DNA of 64,000 nt from an archaeon (GTDB lineage: Archaea > Nanobdellota > Nanobdellia > Woesearchaeales > GW2011-AR9), in NCBI GenBank assembly GCA_018696395.1, contig JABHQR010000006.1:1-64000 (forward strand), in the 5' to 3' direction. Below, in pieces: positions 1-9,185 of this stretch. The notes under the pieces were generated by a model. The model did no database searches and was not told the DNA's origin. It saw nothing but the letters and a program-made list of their open reading frames with translations. The stretch's first letter is position 1. Each line of letters opens with the position of its first letter. The translations under genes and the position numbers were made by a program.

Positions 1-1
1 A

Positions 2-148
2 AGTAGGTTTAGAGGATTAAGAAGTAAAATACCTTATATGAAAAAAAGAGAATTTGGATGGAAAGTAATAACTTATAACTTAGAAAAGTTAGCTAAAGTT
101 ATTCGGTGGATCATAGCTAATCTCTTTTGGGACAGCGCCTTACATTGA
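2..148 (+). pseudogene. Transposase C-terminal fragment (5' end outside window)
   Basis: An open frame enters from the left edge and ends at TGA 146-148, giving 48 residues. The segment FGWKVITYNLEKLAKVI resembles the last helix of DDE transposases, which often end with a YNL...LAK pattern. The frame runs into the following FG-GAP gene, whose 5' end is missing, so this looks like the inner edge of an insertion sequence. Most of the gene lies outside the window, so the family cannot be named. It could also be another protein with a similar C-terminal helix. Confidence 0.45.
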
Positions 149-1602
149 TATTTTCTAGCTCAGTATCAGCAATATCTTTAAACATGGACTATGATGATGC
201 TAATTGGAGTATGATTGCAGCAACAGATAGTTGGGGATACCTAGGGGAGACGATAGCTAATGCAGGTGACATTAATAATGACACTTATGATGATTATTTA
301 ATCTCAAGTGACGACCCGGATGTTGTTCATTTAATGTATGGTCAATCAGATTTACAAGGTGAGATTATAAATGCAACATTCACAGGAGGAAACGGTTTAG
401 GAGCTATGATGACTGGAATGGGGGATGTCAATGGTGATGGGTATGATGATTTTGGGATAATAAACAGCAATAGTAATTCATTATCTATTTATTTTGGAAG
501 AAATGGAACCCCTTGGCTAGGGGAAACACTTTATAATGATTCGGCAAACGTAACAATAGGGTCTAATATTGGGTCTGGAGATTTTGTAAGTAATTGTGAC
601 ATTAACAACGATGGATATAATGACTTTTTAATTTCAAATTCACTAGCAACAGGATTTAAAACAGGGATGGGTGTTATCTCGGGTGCTGGAAAGACATGGG
701 TTTATCTCGGATCTAGCCATATTGAAGATGGTGCGAGTAATAATGTTAGTTTTTCAGGCACAGTTATTAATCAAAATGCAGGTAGGGCATTAGAATGTGA
801 TGACCTTAATGGTGATGGATATGATGACATATTGATTACAAATAATGAAGCATCAATACCTGGATATAACTCAGGGGGAGTATTTATCTTCTATGGTGGG
901 ACTTCTGCAGAAGTAATGATATGGGGAGAAAATTATAATATAAACACCACAAATGCTAATGTGACAATTTACGAAAATGATTATAGTAATTCTAATTTTG
1001 GCACATCATTAGCAATAGGGGACATAAATAATGATTCAAATAAAGATATTTTAATTGGAGAATATAGCAGAGATAGGTTGTATATAGTTAATTTTAACAC
1101 AAGTATGGAACCAATGTATGATGCATCAAATAGTTATTATATTGGTGGTGATCCAACTGATATTTGGCCAGGTGAAATAGCCACAGGAGATATGAATAAT
1201 GATAATTATGATGATTTTATAATCACTGTGAGCAATTCAACACATGATAAAATTTTAATGTTTTATGGAAAAGAGACATACGATTGGCAAAATGGAACAA
1301 CCTCTGCAAATGCAAGTGTAATTGTTTCAGAGGGTGGCAACCTTTATTCTATTTCAACAGGAGATTTTAATGGAGATAATAGTAATGACATACTTACTTC
1401 AGCACCTGATTACTTAGATTGGAATGAAGATGGTCGTGTTGATATGTTTTTAGGTATTTCAGGCAGTTCAAGTTCATCATCCAGTTCTTCAAGTAGTTCA
1501 GGCGGTGGTGAAGATGTTCCTGAATTTAGTGATTACGCAATCGCGTTCTTGTTAATGACTGTAGCAGGCGGATTCATTTACATGCGAAAGAAAGAAGAGT
1601 AA
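127..1602 (+). CDS. FG-GAP/VCBS repeat surface protein with VPEF C-terminal sorting tag, 5' truncated
   Basis: The protein carries about seven calcium-binding DxNxDxxxD repeats (GDINNDTYDDY, GDVNGDGYDDF, CDINNDGYNDF, DDLNGDGYDDI and others), typical of integrin-alpha-like beta-propellers on cell surfaces. The C terminus has a polyserine linker, a Gly-rich stretch, VPEFSDY, one hydrophobic helix and the basic end RKKEE. This is the tripartite layout of an archaeosortase substrate. The only start in frame is TTG 127, inside the end of the upstream transposase frame. Residues 8-16 (IFSSSVSAI) look like the end of a signal peptide whose beginning is lost. The gene is therefore probably truncated and may no longer be exported. 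The archaeosortase is the next gene. Confidence 0.75.
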   Translation: MGQRLTLIFSSSVSAISLNMDYDDANWSMIAATDSWGYLGETIANAGDINNDTYDDYLISSDDPDVVHLMYGQSDLQGEIINATFTGGNGLGAMMTGMGDVNGDGYDDFGIINSNSNSLSIYFGRNGTPWLGETLYNDSANVTIGSNIGSGDFVSNCDINNDGYNDFLISNSLATGFKTGMGVISGAGKTWVYLGSSHIEDGASNNVSFSGTVINQNAGRALECDDLNGDGYDDILITNNEASIPGYNSGGVFIFYGGTSAEVMIWGENYNINTTNANVTIYENDYSNSNFGTSLAIGDINNDSNKDILIGEYSRDRLYIVNFNTSMEPMYDASNSYYIGGDPTDIWPGEIATGDMNNDNYDDFIITVSNSTHDKILMFYGKETYDWQNGTTSANASVIVSEGGNLYSISTGDFNGDNSNDILTSAPDYLDWNEDGRVDMFLGISGSSSSSSSSSSSSGGGEDVPEFSDYAIAFLLMTVAGGFIYMRKKEE

Positions 1603-1604
1603 AG

Positions 1605-1627
1605 TTATTTTTTTTCTTTTTTTGTTT
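1605..1627 (+). terminator. T-rich candidate transcription terminator
   Basis: A run of thymines broken by single C and G residues directly follows the FG-GAP stop codon. Archaeal RNA polymerase terminates on such oligo-T tracts without a hairpin. The call rests only on base composition and position. Confidence 0.4.
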
Positions 1628-1736
1628 ACTTTATTCAACAATATTCTTAACAAATTTAACTTAAAAAAAAGATGTAAGATTAAAGTACCATAACAAAAGA
1701 TTATTAAATAAGTTAATAATTGTGGGAATATTAAAG

Positions 1737-2660
1737 ATGAATTGGGAAAAAGAATTGAATTTTGTTAAAAAAAATAAGCATGTTTTAACTAGATTAACTA
1801 TTTGGTCAATATTAGTAGTTTTGATACCATATCTTATTGGCAAAGCTCTTTACACTAATTTACAATATAATTTTTTTAGTTTTTACAGTTTTCTGATTGC
1901 AGCAGTAGTTGTTTATTTGATCACCACTTGGAAAACTTTCAAACATGCTCACCCGACACATAGTGATAAAATTTTATTCTGGCCATTAGCAATATTAGCA
2001 GGGGCAATTTATATTTACTTAAAATATTTTGCAGGATTAAATGAAACCTATACTTTATTACACATTGTAATTGCTATGAACACAATTTATGTCATACTGA
2101 TAAGTTTAGCTTTATTTGGAAGGAAAATATTTTCAAGAACAATAGATTCAGTAGTATTTTTATTTGGATCAATTTATATGTTTTTCATATTTACTTTAAT
2201 TAGTTGGGAACATTGGCAATTATTTTCTAAAACTGTAACAATTGCTTCAGCTAAAATATTAAGTATATTCTTTGACAATGTATCATATAGTCTGTTAGGA
2301 GACCACATTTTAATGTTAAATGATTTTCAGATCATTATCGGACCACCTTGTTCAGGAATTGAAAGTTTATCATTCTTTGCTTCATTATTCGTTTTAATGG
2401 TAATTTTAGATTATGAAAAGTTACATAAATGGATAACTTTCGTAATTTTCTTTGTAGGATTTATCGGTTCATATATCTTAAACATTTTTAGAATTACAAC
2501 TTTAATGGTAATTGGTAATTGGTGGCCTAATTTTGCAATGGGACAGTTCCATTCTCAAGCAGCATGGTTATTATTATCTGTGTTTATATTAGGATTATAT
2601 TTAGTTACCAAAAGACACATGTACAAAAAAGAACATCAACATAGTAAAAAAGTAAAATAA
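1737..2660 (+). CDS. Archaeosortase/exosortase family transpeptidase
   Basis: This is a polytopic membrane protein of about 307 residues with roughly eight hydrophobic segments. Counting from ATG 1737, it carries the three signatures of the exosortase/archaeosortase family: Cys205 in PPCSGIESL, Arg252 in NIFRITTLM and His272 in FHSQAAW. These residues are the known catalytic triad. The enzyme cleaves C-terminal tripartite tags and is thought to attach the protein to a lipid. The gene immediately upstream encodes a VPEF-tagged substrate, which fits the usual one-substrate, one-sortase pairing. GTG 1722 is an alternative start; ATG 1737 gives a more typical N terminus. The subfamily cannot be assigned by eye. 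Confidence 0.88.
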   Translation: MNWEKELNFVKKNKHVLTRLTIWSILVVLIPYLIGKALYTNLQYNFFSFYSFLIAAVVVYLITTWKTFKHAHPTHSDKILFWPLAILAGAIYIYLKYFAGLNETYTLLHIVIAMNTIYVILISLALFGRKIFSRTIDSVVFLFGSIYMFFIFTLISWEHWQLFSKTVTIASAKILSIFFDNVSYSLLGDHILMLNDFQIIIGPPCSGIESLSFFASLFVLMVILDYEKLHKWITFVIFFVGFIGSYILNIFRITTLMVIGNWWPNFAMGQFHSQAAWLLLSVFILGLYLVTKRHMYKKEHQHSKKVK

Positions 2661-2747
2661 CCTATAGATAAAAATTAAATTAATCTTTAAAAAAACAATA
2701 AATGTAAATAATTGCTTATTTTTGTCAATTCTAAGTTAAATTTTTAA

Positions 2748-2885
2748 GTTAGGCTAGAGATTAAAGTAAAGTTTAGAACATTAAGAGATTATGAAAAATA
2801 TGCAAAAAGTGCCCCACCTTACTTTAAAAGAAGAAGTATGTACGTATGATTTGCAGATTTTTGTGATACTAAAAATTTAAAATGA
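2748..2885 (+). pseudogene. Decayed gene relic upstream of lhr
   Basis: A frame open from 2748 encodes a protein-like stretch (KFRTLRDYEKYAKSAPPYF), is interrupted by TGA at 2847-2849, and continues as FADFCDTKNLK to a TGA at 2883-2885. That last stop overlaps the lhr start as ATGA, the arrangement of translationally coupled genes. Reading the internal TGA as a mutated TGG would restore a continuous frame. I do not recognise the family. Chance cannot be excluded at this length. Confidence 0.3.
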
Positions 2886-5872
2886 CAATTACAAAAAAAA
2901 GTAATAAACAGAAAATTATTTTCAAAGAGAAACCTGAAACTCAAACTACTGTTAAGAATATTTTAAATCCTTTAATGCAAAAATGGTTTTCAAAAAAATT
3001 TAAATCGTTCTCGTTACCACAACTTTATGCAGTAAATGAAATTCATGCTAGAAAAAACGTGTTAGTAAGTGCACCCACTGGTGCAACAAAAACACTTACC
3101 GCGTTCATGGCAATACTTAACGAACTTACTGATTCTGCAATGAAAAATTGTTTAGAAGATAAGATTTATTGTGTTTATATTTCTCCACTTAAAGCCCTTA
3201 ATAGAGATATTCAGAAAAACCTTATTGAACCATTACAAGAAATTGAAGAGATCCATGGTAAAAGTTTAGGGATCAGAGTTATGACTAGAACTGGTGATAC
3301 TACCCAAGCTGAAAAAACTAAGATGTTGAAAACACCACCACATATATTAATCACAACACCAGAATCTTTAGCAATATTACTTAGTTCAATTAAGTTCAAA
3401 GAACACCTTAAAGAAGTTCAGTGGATGATTATTGATGAGATTCATGCATTGGCAGATAATAAACGTGGTGTCCACCTTAACTTAAGTGTGGAAAGAGTAG
3501 ATTATTTTAGTAGCCACTTATGTCGAATCGGTCTTTCTGCAACAGTAGCACCATTAGAAGAGATTGCTAAATATTTAGTTGGTGTTAATGGAGAATGTCA
3601 AGTTATTAATGTTCAACATATTAAAAAAAATGATATTAAAGTAATAAGTCCAGTGAAGGATTTCATTAACATAACTCATGAACAAATGCATGAAAAATTG
3701 TATCAATTAATTGACAAACTTATTCAAAAACATAAAAGCACACTTATTTTTACTAATACTAGGGCAGCCACTGAAAGGGTAGTTGACCATTTGAAAACTA
3801 AATTTCCAAAAAGTTACAATTCTGAAAATATTGGCGCTCATCATGGAAGTCTTAGTGCTGAACATCGTACTAATCTCGAACATCAACTTAAATTAGGTAA
3901 TATGAAAGTAGCAGTATGTTCTACCAGTTTAGAGTTAGGTATTGACATTGGATCAATTGATTTAGTAATCTGTTTAGGTTCTCCAAAATCTGTAGCCAGA
4001 GCATTACAAAGAATCGGTAGAGCAGGACATCAACTTAATTCTGTAACTAAAGGAAGAATTATTGTTCTTGATAGAGACGATTTAGTGGAATGTGCAGTGT
4101 TAGTTAAATCTGCATTAGAGAAAAAGATTGATAAAATCCATATCCCAAAAAATGCGCTTGATGTTTTAGCTCAACAAATATTTGGGATGGCACTTGATCA
4201 AGTTTGGGAAGAAAAAGAACTGTTTAAACTGATCAAAAAAACTTATTGTTATTCAGAACTTAAAAGAACCGAATTTGAAGAGATTTTAGCATATTTAGCA
4301 GGAGAGTTTGTATCTTTACAAGAGAGATATGTTTATGCCAAGATTTGGAGAAAAGAAGGCAAGATTGGTAAAAGAGGAAGATTGAGTCGAGTAATTTATA
4401 TGACTAATATTGGAACAATCCCTGATCAAACCGGCGTAAAAGTAAAAGTAGGAACCGTTATTGTAGGTAGTATTGACGAAATGTTTCTTGAAAAATTAAA
4501 AAGAGGAGACATTTTTGTTTTAGGTGGTAATTGTTATGAATTTAGGCACGCTAGAGGGATGGTAGCAAATGTTAGGTCAGCTATAGCCAGACCGCCAACT
4601 GTACCTTCATGGATTTCAGAGATGTTGCCATTAAGTTTTGATTTAGCTATGGAAATTAGTAAATTCAGAAGATTAATTTACGAAAAATTTGTTAGTTTTG
4701 AAAACAAAAATAAGAAAATATCACAAAAAGAGCTGAAAAAAACCACTGAAATAAATAAAAAAGAAATCATCAAATTCGTTCATGATTACCTTTATTTAGA
4801 TAACAATTCTGCAGAAGCAATTTATCAATATTTTTCTGAACAATATAGGTATGTTAAAGAGATCCCAAATGATAAATTAATTTTAGTTGAAAATTATAAA
4901 AATCAAAATGGAAATAAGCAGATTATATTTCATACTTTGTTTGGAAGAAGGGTTAATGATGTCTTGTCAAGATCAATAGCTTACGCAATTGGAAAATCTA
5001 AACATAAAGATGTAGAAATTGGAATTAATGATAATGGATTTTATTTAGGAGTTTCTAAAGAAGTTTCATTAGGCAAATCCTTACAATTAATCAAATCTAA
5101 TGAAGTTAGAAATTTGATGGAATTGGCAATTGAAGATTCTGAAGTTTTAAAACGAAGATTTAGACATTGTGCTGGAAGGGCAATGATGATATTAAGAAAT
5201 TATATGGGAAAAAAGAAAAAAGTTGGAAGACAACAAGTAAGTTCAATGATTTTGTTAAGTGCAGTGAAAAGAATATCTAAAGATTTTTCTATTTTAAAGG
5301 AAGCTAGAAGAGAAGTATTAGAAGACCAGATGGATATTGATAATGCCAAACTGATTTTTGAAAAAATAGAAAAAGGAGATATTAAAATAAAAGAGATAGA
5401 AACAGACATACCTTCACCTTTTGCATTCAAAATATCATTACAAGGAGTTATGGACATTGTTAAAATGGAAGATAGAATGCAATTCTTACAAAGAATGCAT
5501 CAAATGGTGATGGTAAAAATTGCTTTAAAAGAAGGGAAAAAACAAGGTAAAGGAAAAAATATTGTTAATGGCAGTAATAATGTTAAAGACAATTCTGGAA
5601 AAATAAATTTTGACTATCAAGAAGAGTGGAAAAAACAAGAATTAAAGCAGTTTGAAGAAAAAGATGAAGAATTAGAAGAACTTAAAATCCAAATACTAAA
5701 CTTAAAAAGAGTGCCAATGTTTGCCAAAAATGAAATTGTCAAATTAGTTCAAGATAATAAAAGTGTAAGGTCAGATGTAATTCAAGAACTTAAAAAACGT
5801 AAATCTTACATTAAAAAAACTTGGCCAAAAAAGTTAAGGGAGATTGTTCTTGAAAAAATTAAAGAGTATTGA
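2882..5872 (+). CDS. lhr: Lhr-family superfamily 2 DNA helicase
   Basis: The 996-residue protein has the SF2 helicase motifs of the Lhr family in order: Walker A APTGATKT (64-71), DEIH (about 185-188), LSAT, and QRIGRAGHQ (about 375-383). These are followed by the long Lhr-core C-terminal region. Lhr is a 3'-5' DNA helicase linked to repair. Walker A reads GATKT where most relatives have GSGKT; the invariant Lys and Thr remain. The C-terminal 120 residues are charged and probably coiled. ATG 2882 has no clear ribosome binding site, so translation may be leaderless or coupled to the relic upstream. The phosphoesterase gene follows after 21 nt. Confidence 0.93.
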   Translation: MTITKKSNKQKIIFKEKPETQTTVKNILNPLMQKWFSKKFKSFSLPQLYAVNEIHARKNVLVSAPTGATKTLTAFMAILNELTDSAMKNCLEDKIYCVYISPLKALNRDIQKNLIEPLQEIEEIHGKSLGIRVMTRTGDTTQAEKTKMLKTPPHILITTPESLAILLSSIKFKEHLKEVQWMIIDEIHALADNKRGVHLNLSVERVDYFSSHLCRIGLSATVAPLEEIAKYLVGVNGECQVINVQHIKKNDIKVISPVKDFINITHEQMHEKLYQLIDKLIQKHKSTLIFTNTRAATERVVDHLKTKFPKSYNSENIGAHHGSLSAEHRTNLEHQLKLGNMKVAVCSTSLELGIDIGSIDLVICLGSPKSVARALQRIGRAGHQLNSVTKGRIIVLDRDDLVECAVLVKSALEKKIDKIHIPKNALDVLAQQIFGMALDQVWEEKELFKLIKKTYCYSELKRTEFEEILAYLAGEFVSLQERYVYAKIWRKEGKIGKRGRLSRVIYMTNIGTIPDQTGVKVKVGTVIVGSIDEMFLEKLKRGDIFVLGGNCYEFRHARGMVANVRSAIARPPTVPSWISEMLPLSFDLAMEISKFRRLIYEKFVSFENKNKKISQKELKKTTEINKKEIIKFVHDYLYLDNNSAEAIYQYFSEQYRYVKEIPNDKLILVENYKNQNGNKQIIFHTLFGRRVNDVLSRSIAYAIGKSKHKDVEIGINDNGFYLGVSKEVSLGKSLQLIKSNEVRNLMELAIEDSEVLKRRFRHCAGRAMMILRNYMGKKKKVGRQQVSSMILLSAVKRISKDFSILKEARREVLEDQMDIDNAKLIFEKIEKGDIKIKEIETDIPSPFAFKISLQGVMDIVKMEDRMQFLQRMHQMVMVKIALKEGKKQGKGKNIVNGSNNVKDNSGKINFDYQEEWKKQELKQFEEKDEELEELKIQILNLKRVPMFAKNEIVKLVQDNKSVRSDVIQELKKRKSYIKKTWPKKLREIVLEKIKEY

Positions 5873-5893
5873 TTAATTTAATTAAAGTAATAA

Positions 5894-6688
5894 ATGGTAA
5901 GCAATAAAATAATATTGGAAGGAATTGAAATTGTTGATTTATGTTTATACTTAATAGAACAAAACACACTAATTTTAGGAGATTTACACATAGGTTATGA
6001 AGATACTTTAAAATCTAAAGGTTTTTTGGTTCCAAAACAACAGTTAAAACTAACTAAAACTAGAATTTTAAAAATAATTGAATTTATTAAAAAAAAGTAT
6101 TCAATTAATTTAATTGAAAAGATAATAATTAATGGTGACCTTAAACATGAATTTGGAATAATACAAAAATCTGAATGGAAAGAAACACTAGAACTTATCG
6201 ATTTATTAACAATAAAATGTCAAGAAGTTATCGTTATCAAAGGCAACCATGATAAAATAATTCAACCAATTTTAAGTAAAAGGAATATTAAAGTAAAAGA
6301 ATATTTTCTAATACAAAAGGCACACAAAGATCCCAAATCAAAAGATAATAATAAAATTTTACTTTGTCATGGAGATCAGGTACCTGAAGAAGCTGAAAAT
6401 GCACAGACAATTATAATAGGGCATGAACATCCTGCGATTAAACTCAAACAATACCCCCGAACCGAAGTGTATAAAATATTTGTTAAAACTAGATGGAATA
6501 ATAAGATATTAATTGTTATGCCTTCTTTTAATTTACTTAGTAAAGGTTCAAACATTTTAGAAATGAAATTTTTGAGCCCATTCTTAAACACAAACCATTC
6601 AAACAAAAAAGAGATAATAGAATTATTTGTTGTTAGTGATAAAAAAATATTTAATTTTCCAGATTTAAATTTTATCTCAATTGATTAG
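5894..6688 (+). CDS. SbcD/Mre11-related metallophosphoesterase (Lhr-associated)
   Basis: Calcineurin-like phosphoesterase motifs appear in order: GDLHIGYE, NGDLKHEFG, KGNHD, a CHGD motif and GHEHPAI. This order matches the archaeal SbcD-related family that is commonly encoded beside lhr. The protein probably acts as a metal-dependent nuclease or phosphoesterase together with the helicase. It is encoded 21 nt downstream of lhr on the same strand. Its 3' end overlaps the convergent MutS-like gene by 17 nt. The substrate is not evident from sequence. Confidence 0.88.
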   Translation: MVSNKIILEGIEIVDLCLYLIEQNTLILGDLHIGYEDTLKSKGFLVPKQQLKLTKTRILKIIEFIKKKYSINLIEKIIINGDLKHEFGIIQKSEWKETLELIDLLTIKCQEVIVIKGNHDKIIQPILSKRNIKVKEYFLIQKAHKDPKSKDNNKILLCHGDQVPEEAENAQTIIIGHEHPAIKLKQYPRTEVYKIFVKTRWNNKILIVMPSFNLLSKGSNILEMKFLSPFLNTNHSNKKEIIELFVVSDKKIFNFPDLNFISID

Positions 6689-8393
6689 AGTCAAGTTCAC
6701 CTTGCTCGATTCTTTTTTTAATTACCAAATCAATACCTTTACGACTAAGACCATAACTTTCTGCAATTAATTGAGCATAACTTTGACCGGCTCTTTCAGG
6801 GATAATTCTATGAGTAAAAATTAAATGATCATTTTTGACATAAGCTTCTACTTGCCAATTAGATACTTCTGGAAATTCACCTTGTTCTACATCTTCAGCT
6901 AACTGATGAAGGTGAGTATTCATTAACAAAGTAGTTCCTAATTTATGATGTCCATAAATTACATTCAATGCTGGTTCCCTTGCTTCTTGATAATTTGTTC
7001 CAGAACCAAAATCATCAATCAAAGATAAACTGTATGGAGTCATATGATACAACATTTCATCCATCCGAGAGATTTCATTTACCCAACGCCCACTTTCATT
7101 ATCAGCATTATCTCCAAAAACAAAATGAGTATAAATATTATCAATTAAACTTATTTCTGCTTCTTCTGCAGGAACATAAAATCCAGATTGTCCTAAAGCA
7201 AAAACTAAACCAAACCCAGTTGTTGCCCTTGTTTTACCCCCATTGTTAGGACCAGTAACAAGCCTAATATTTGAATCAGGGTCAGAAAGATAATCATTGG
7301 GTGTGATTTTAGATTCATAAATAACTTTACCAGAACAAGGATTTGAATGGTAATTAATTAATGGACTAAACATGTTTTTAATGCTGTGCTTTCTTTCTTT
7401 CATGTCTTTTATTTTTGGCCTTGTAGCAGGCAATTTATTCTTTAAAAAGATATCTCTTAATCTGGCTGCACTGTTATAAAATTCAATATCACCAATGAGA
7501 TAAGTTGTTTGTTCAATTTGTTTCATTGATTCTTCAATTAACCCATTTGAAACCATTACTAAAAGACCTTCATAAGAATTAGAATAATTATCATTTAAAT
7601 GTTCAGAAAAATGGAGGATTTTAAATTTTGCACTTAATTCTTTTAAAATCCCCCTATTAATTTTATTTTTTTCAACACCCAAATATTTGACTTTTGAGAT
7701 ATCATTAATACTATTTAAAGTAACACCTAATTCCACATATTGATCATTATTATAATCAGATAAAAATTCAGACAAAATTTTAAATTCTTCAGATTCAATA
7801 AGTTTAATTGAATAATCAAAAATTAAATTAAATCCATCAGAGTTAGAATCTTTAGTAATTTTAGCTAAAACATTAACAGATTCAACATATTCAGTTAACA
7901 AAGGAATGTTAAGAAATTCTAATTTTTGTCTTGATCTGTTCTTACTAAAATGTTCATAGTTACTCATATTACGATATTCATTCAACCTCTTAAATACTAC
8001 AGAAAGTTGTTCAGATACTAAATTTAATTGACCCATAAGTTCAGTTTTTTCTATTATTTCATCTAAAATGTTCCACCTATAATTTATTGTAGGGATATCA
8101 ACAGGGGGTCGACTTAAATTGTATAACTGAAAAGATGCTGAATGATTAGGTTGAAGAAAATCTCTAATTAAAACATCTAAACCTAAATCCTTAGGAAAAT
8201 TTATTGGTTTGAAAGTTACAACATTTGGAGAAAAGTTAGATATTAATTCCTTGTTTAATTGTACTGCTGCATCATCACTATATTTCAAAAAAGCTTTTTG
8301 TCTTTCTACTCTTTCGATATAGCTTAATTGAATTTTTTCTTTTACAATTTCTTCAATATTTTTTCTAAATAACAAATCAGGTTTAGTGATCAT
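6672..8393 (-). CDS. MutS-family ATPase, not canonical MutS
   Basis: The 573-residue protein ends in a MutS-type ABC ATPase domain. Walker A GPNNGGKT lies at about 381-388, followed by a Q-loop-like region, the Walker B region LIDDFGSGTN (about 457-466) and MNTHLHQLA. The N-terminal 370 residues look like the helical lever/clamp part. I see no mismatch-recognition domain with the FxE motif, and no C-terminal Smr domain. Most relatives have DE in Walker B, whereas this protein has DD, so the catalytic glutamate is replaced by aspartate. It may act in recombination or tRNA/ribosome processes rather than mismatch repair. Function is unknown. Confidence 0.8.
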   Translation of the reverse strand: MITKPDLLFRKNIEEIVKEKIQLSYIERVERQKAFLKYSDDAAVQLNKELISNFSPNVVTFKPINFPKDLGLDVLIRDFLQPNHSASFQLYNLSRPPVDIPTINYRWNILDEIIEKTELMGQLNLVSEQLSVVFKRLNEYRNMSNYEHFSKNRSRQKLEFLNIPLLTEYVESVNVLAKITKDSNSDGFNLIFDYSIKLIESEEFKILSEFLSDYNNDQYVELGVTLNSINDISKVKYLGVEKNKINRGILKELSAKFKILHFSEHLNDNYSNSYEGLLVMVSNGLIEESMKQIEQTTYLIGDIEFYNSAARLRDIFLKNKLPATRPKIKDMKERKHSIKNMFSPLINYHSNPCSGKVIYESKITPNDYLSDPDSNIRLVTGPNNGGKTRATTGFGLVFALGQSGFYVPAEEAEISLIDNIYTHFVFGDNADNESGRWVNEISRMDEMLYHMTPYSLSLIDDFGSGTNYQEAREPALNVIYGHHKLGTTLLMNTHLHQLAEDVEQGEFPEVSNWQVEAYVKNDHLIFTHRIIPERAGQSYAQLIAESYGLSRKGIDLVIKKRIEQGELDSNQLR

Positions 8394-8536
8394 AATTATT
8401 TTTCAAAAAAAATGATTTATATTGATTTAGATAACACAATAACATCAATGGTAAATAACAATTCATAAATATATTAACAAAAATTTAGAGCACTATAATC
8501 TTTTAGAAGAAATGTTTAACAATCAAAATTGTTAAA

Positions 8537-8833
8537 TCAAAGTTCCTGCTCCCCAGTAAGAGTAATTACCCTAGTATTTTCATCTAGCTTAACGCACAAA
8601 TGAACCAAGTTGTTAATTACTAAATCATTACCCATCAAATAAAAGGATACATTTGTAAGGTCCCTTAACCTAACTTTAATAATATCTTCATACTCAACTG
8701 TTTTGAAAGGCACTTTAGCTTTCAAATGAGGATTATTTTCATCAAACAAAGCTAATACAGCTGTCCATAACCCATCTTTGTCTTTACCTGGCTTTCTGCT
8801 AACCACAACACTCTTAGTTTCAAACTTTTCCAT
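8537..8833 (-). CDS. Conserved small protein of unknown function in the pseudo-M50 operon
   Basis: The 98-residue soluble protein has predicted mixed alpha/beta character, no membrane segment and no motif I recognise. It begins 4 nt after the stop codon of the 4-TM protein gene, so it is probably the third gene of the operon that starts at the M50-like gene. The 143-bp gap between it and the MutS-like gene downstream shows no other gene. Confidence 0.6.
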   Translation of the reverse strand: MEKFETKSVVVSRKPGKDKDGLWTAVLALFDENNPHLKAKVPFKTVEYEDIIKVRLRDLTNVSFYLMGNDLVINNLVHLCVKLDENTRVITLTGEQEL

Positions 8834-8837
8834 TATT

Positions 8838-9185
8838 TCACTTCATAAAGTCTTCACTTTTAAATATTTTGATAATTTTTCTCTTATGAAGTTGATATGA
8901 TACAGTAAACGATGTTAAGAAAAGTAGCAAAATAAGTAACCTACTAACAAAAAAAGTACCAATTAAATAACCTAAAGCTGTCGCAGAGATGATTAAAACA
9001 AAAGGTAAAATTGGTTCATTAAACCTTCTCTTATAGAAAAATCTTCCTAACATAAAACCTAAAATGATAATAGTGATAATACTAAAAAAGGAATTTCTCA
9101 TGAACATTGCAGCTATGAATCCTAAGAAAGCGGTTGCACCAGCAACATATTCTGGCCATTCATCTTCAAAAATTACTGATGACAT
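8838..9185 (-). CDS. Small membrane protein with four hydrophobic segments
   Basis: This 115-residue protein has about four closely spaced transmembrane helices and a basic C-terminal tail (LHKRKIIKIFKSEDF). It starts directly after the stop codon of the M50-like gene, so the two are co-translated. No family is recognised. The context suggests it works in a membrane complex with the M50-like protein. Confidence 0.65.
   Translation of the reverse strand: MSSVIFEDEWPEYVAGATAFLGFIAAMFMRNSFFSIITIIILGFMLGRFFYKRRFNEPILPFVLIISATALGYLIGTFFVSRLLILLLFLTSFTVSYQLHKRKIIKIFKSEDFMK

Noticed and set aside
1465-1515. Low-complexity repeat that could be taken as a tandem DNA repeat
   Set aside because: It is the polyserine linker of the FG-GAP protein, encoded by mixed Ser codons, and has no fixed repeat unit.
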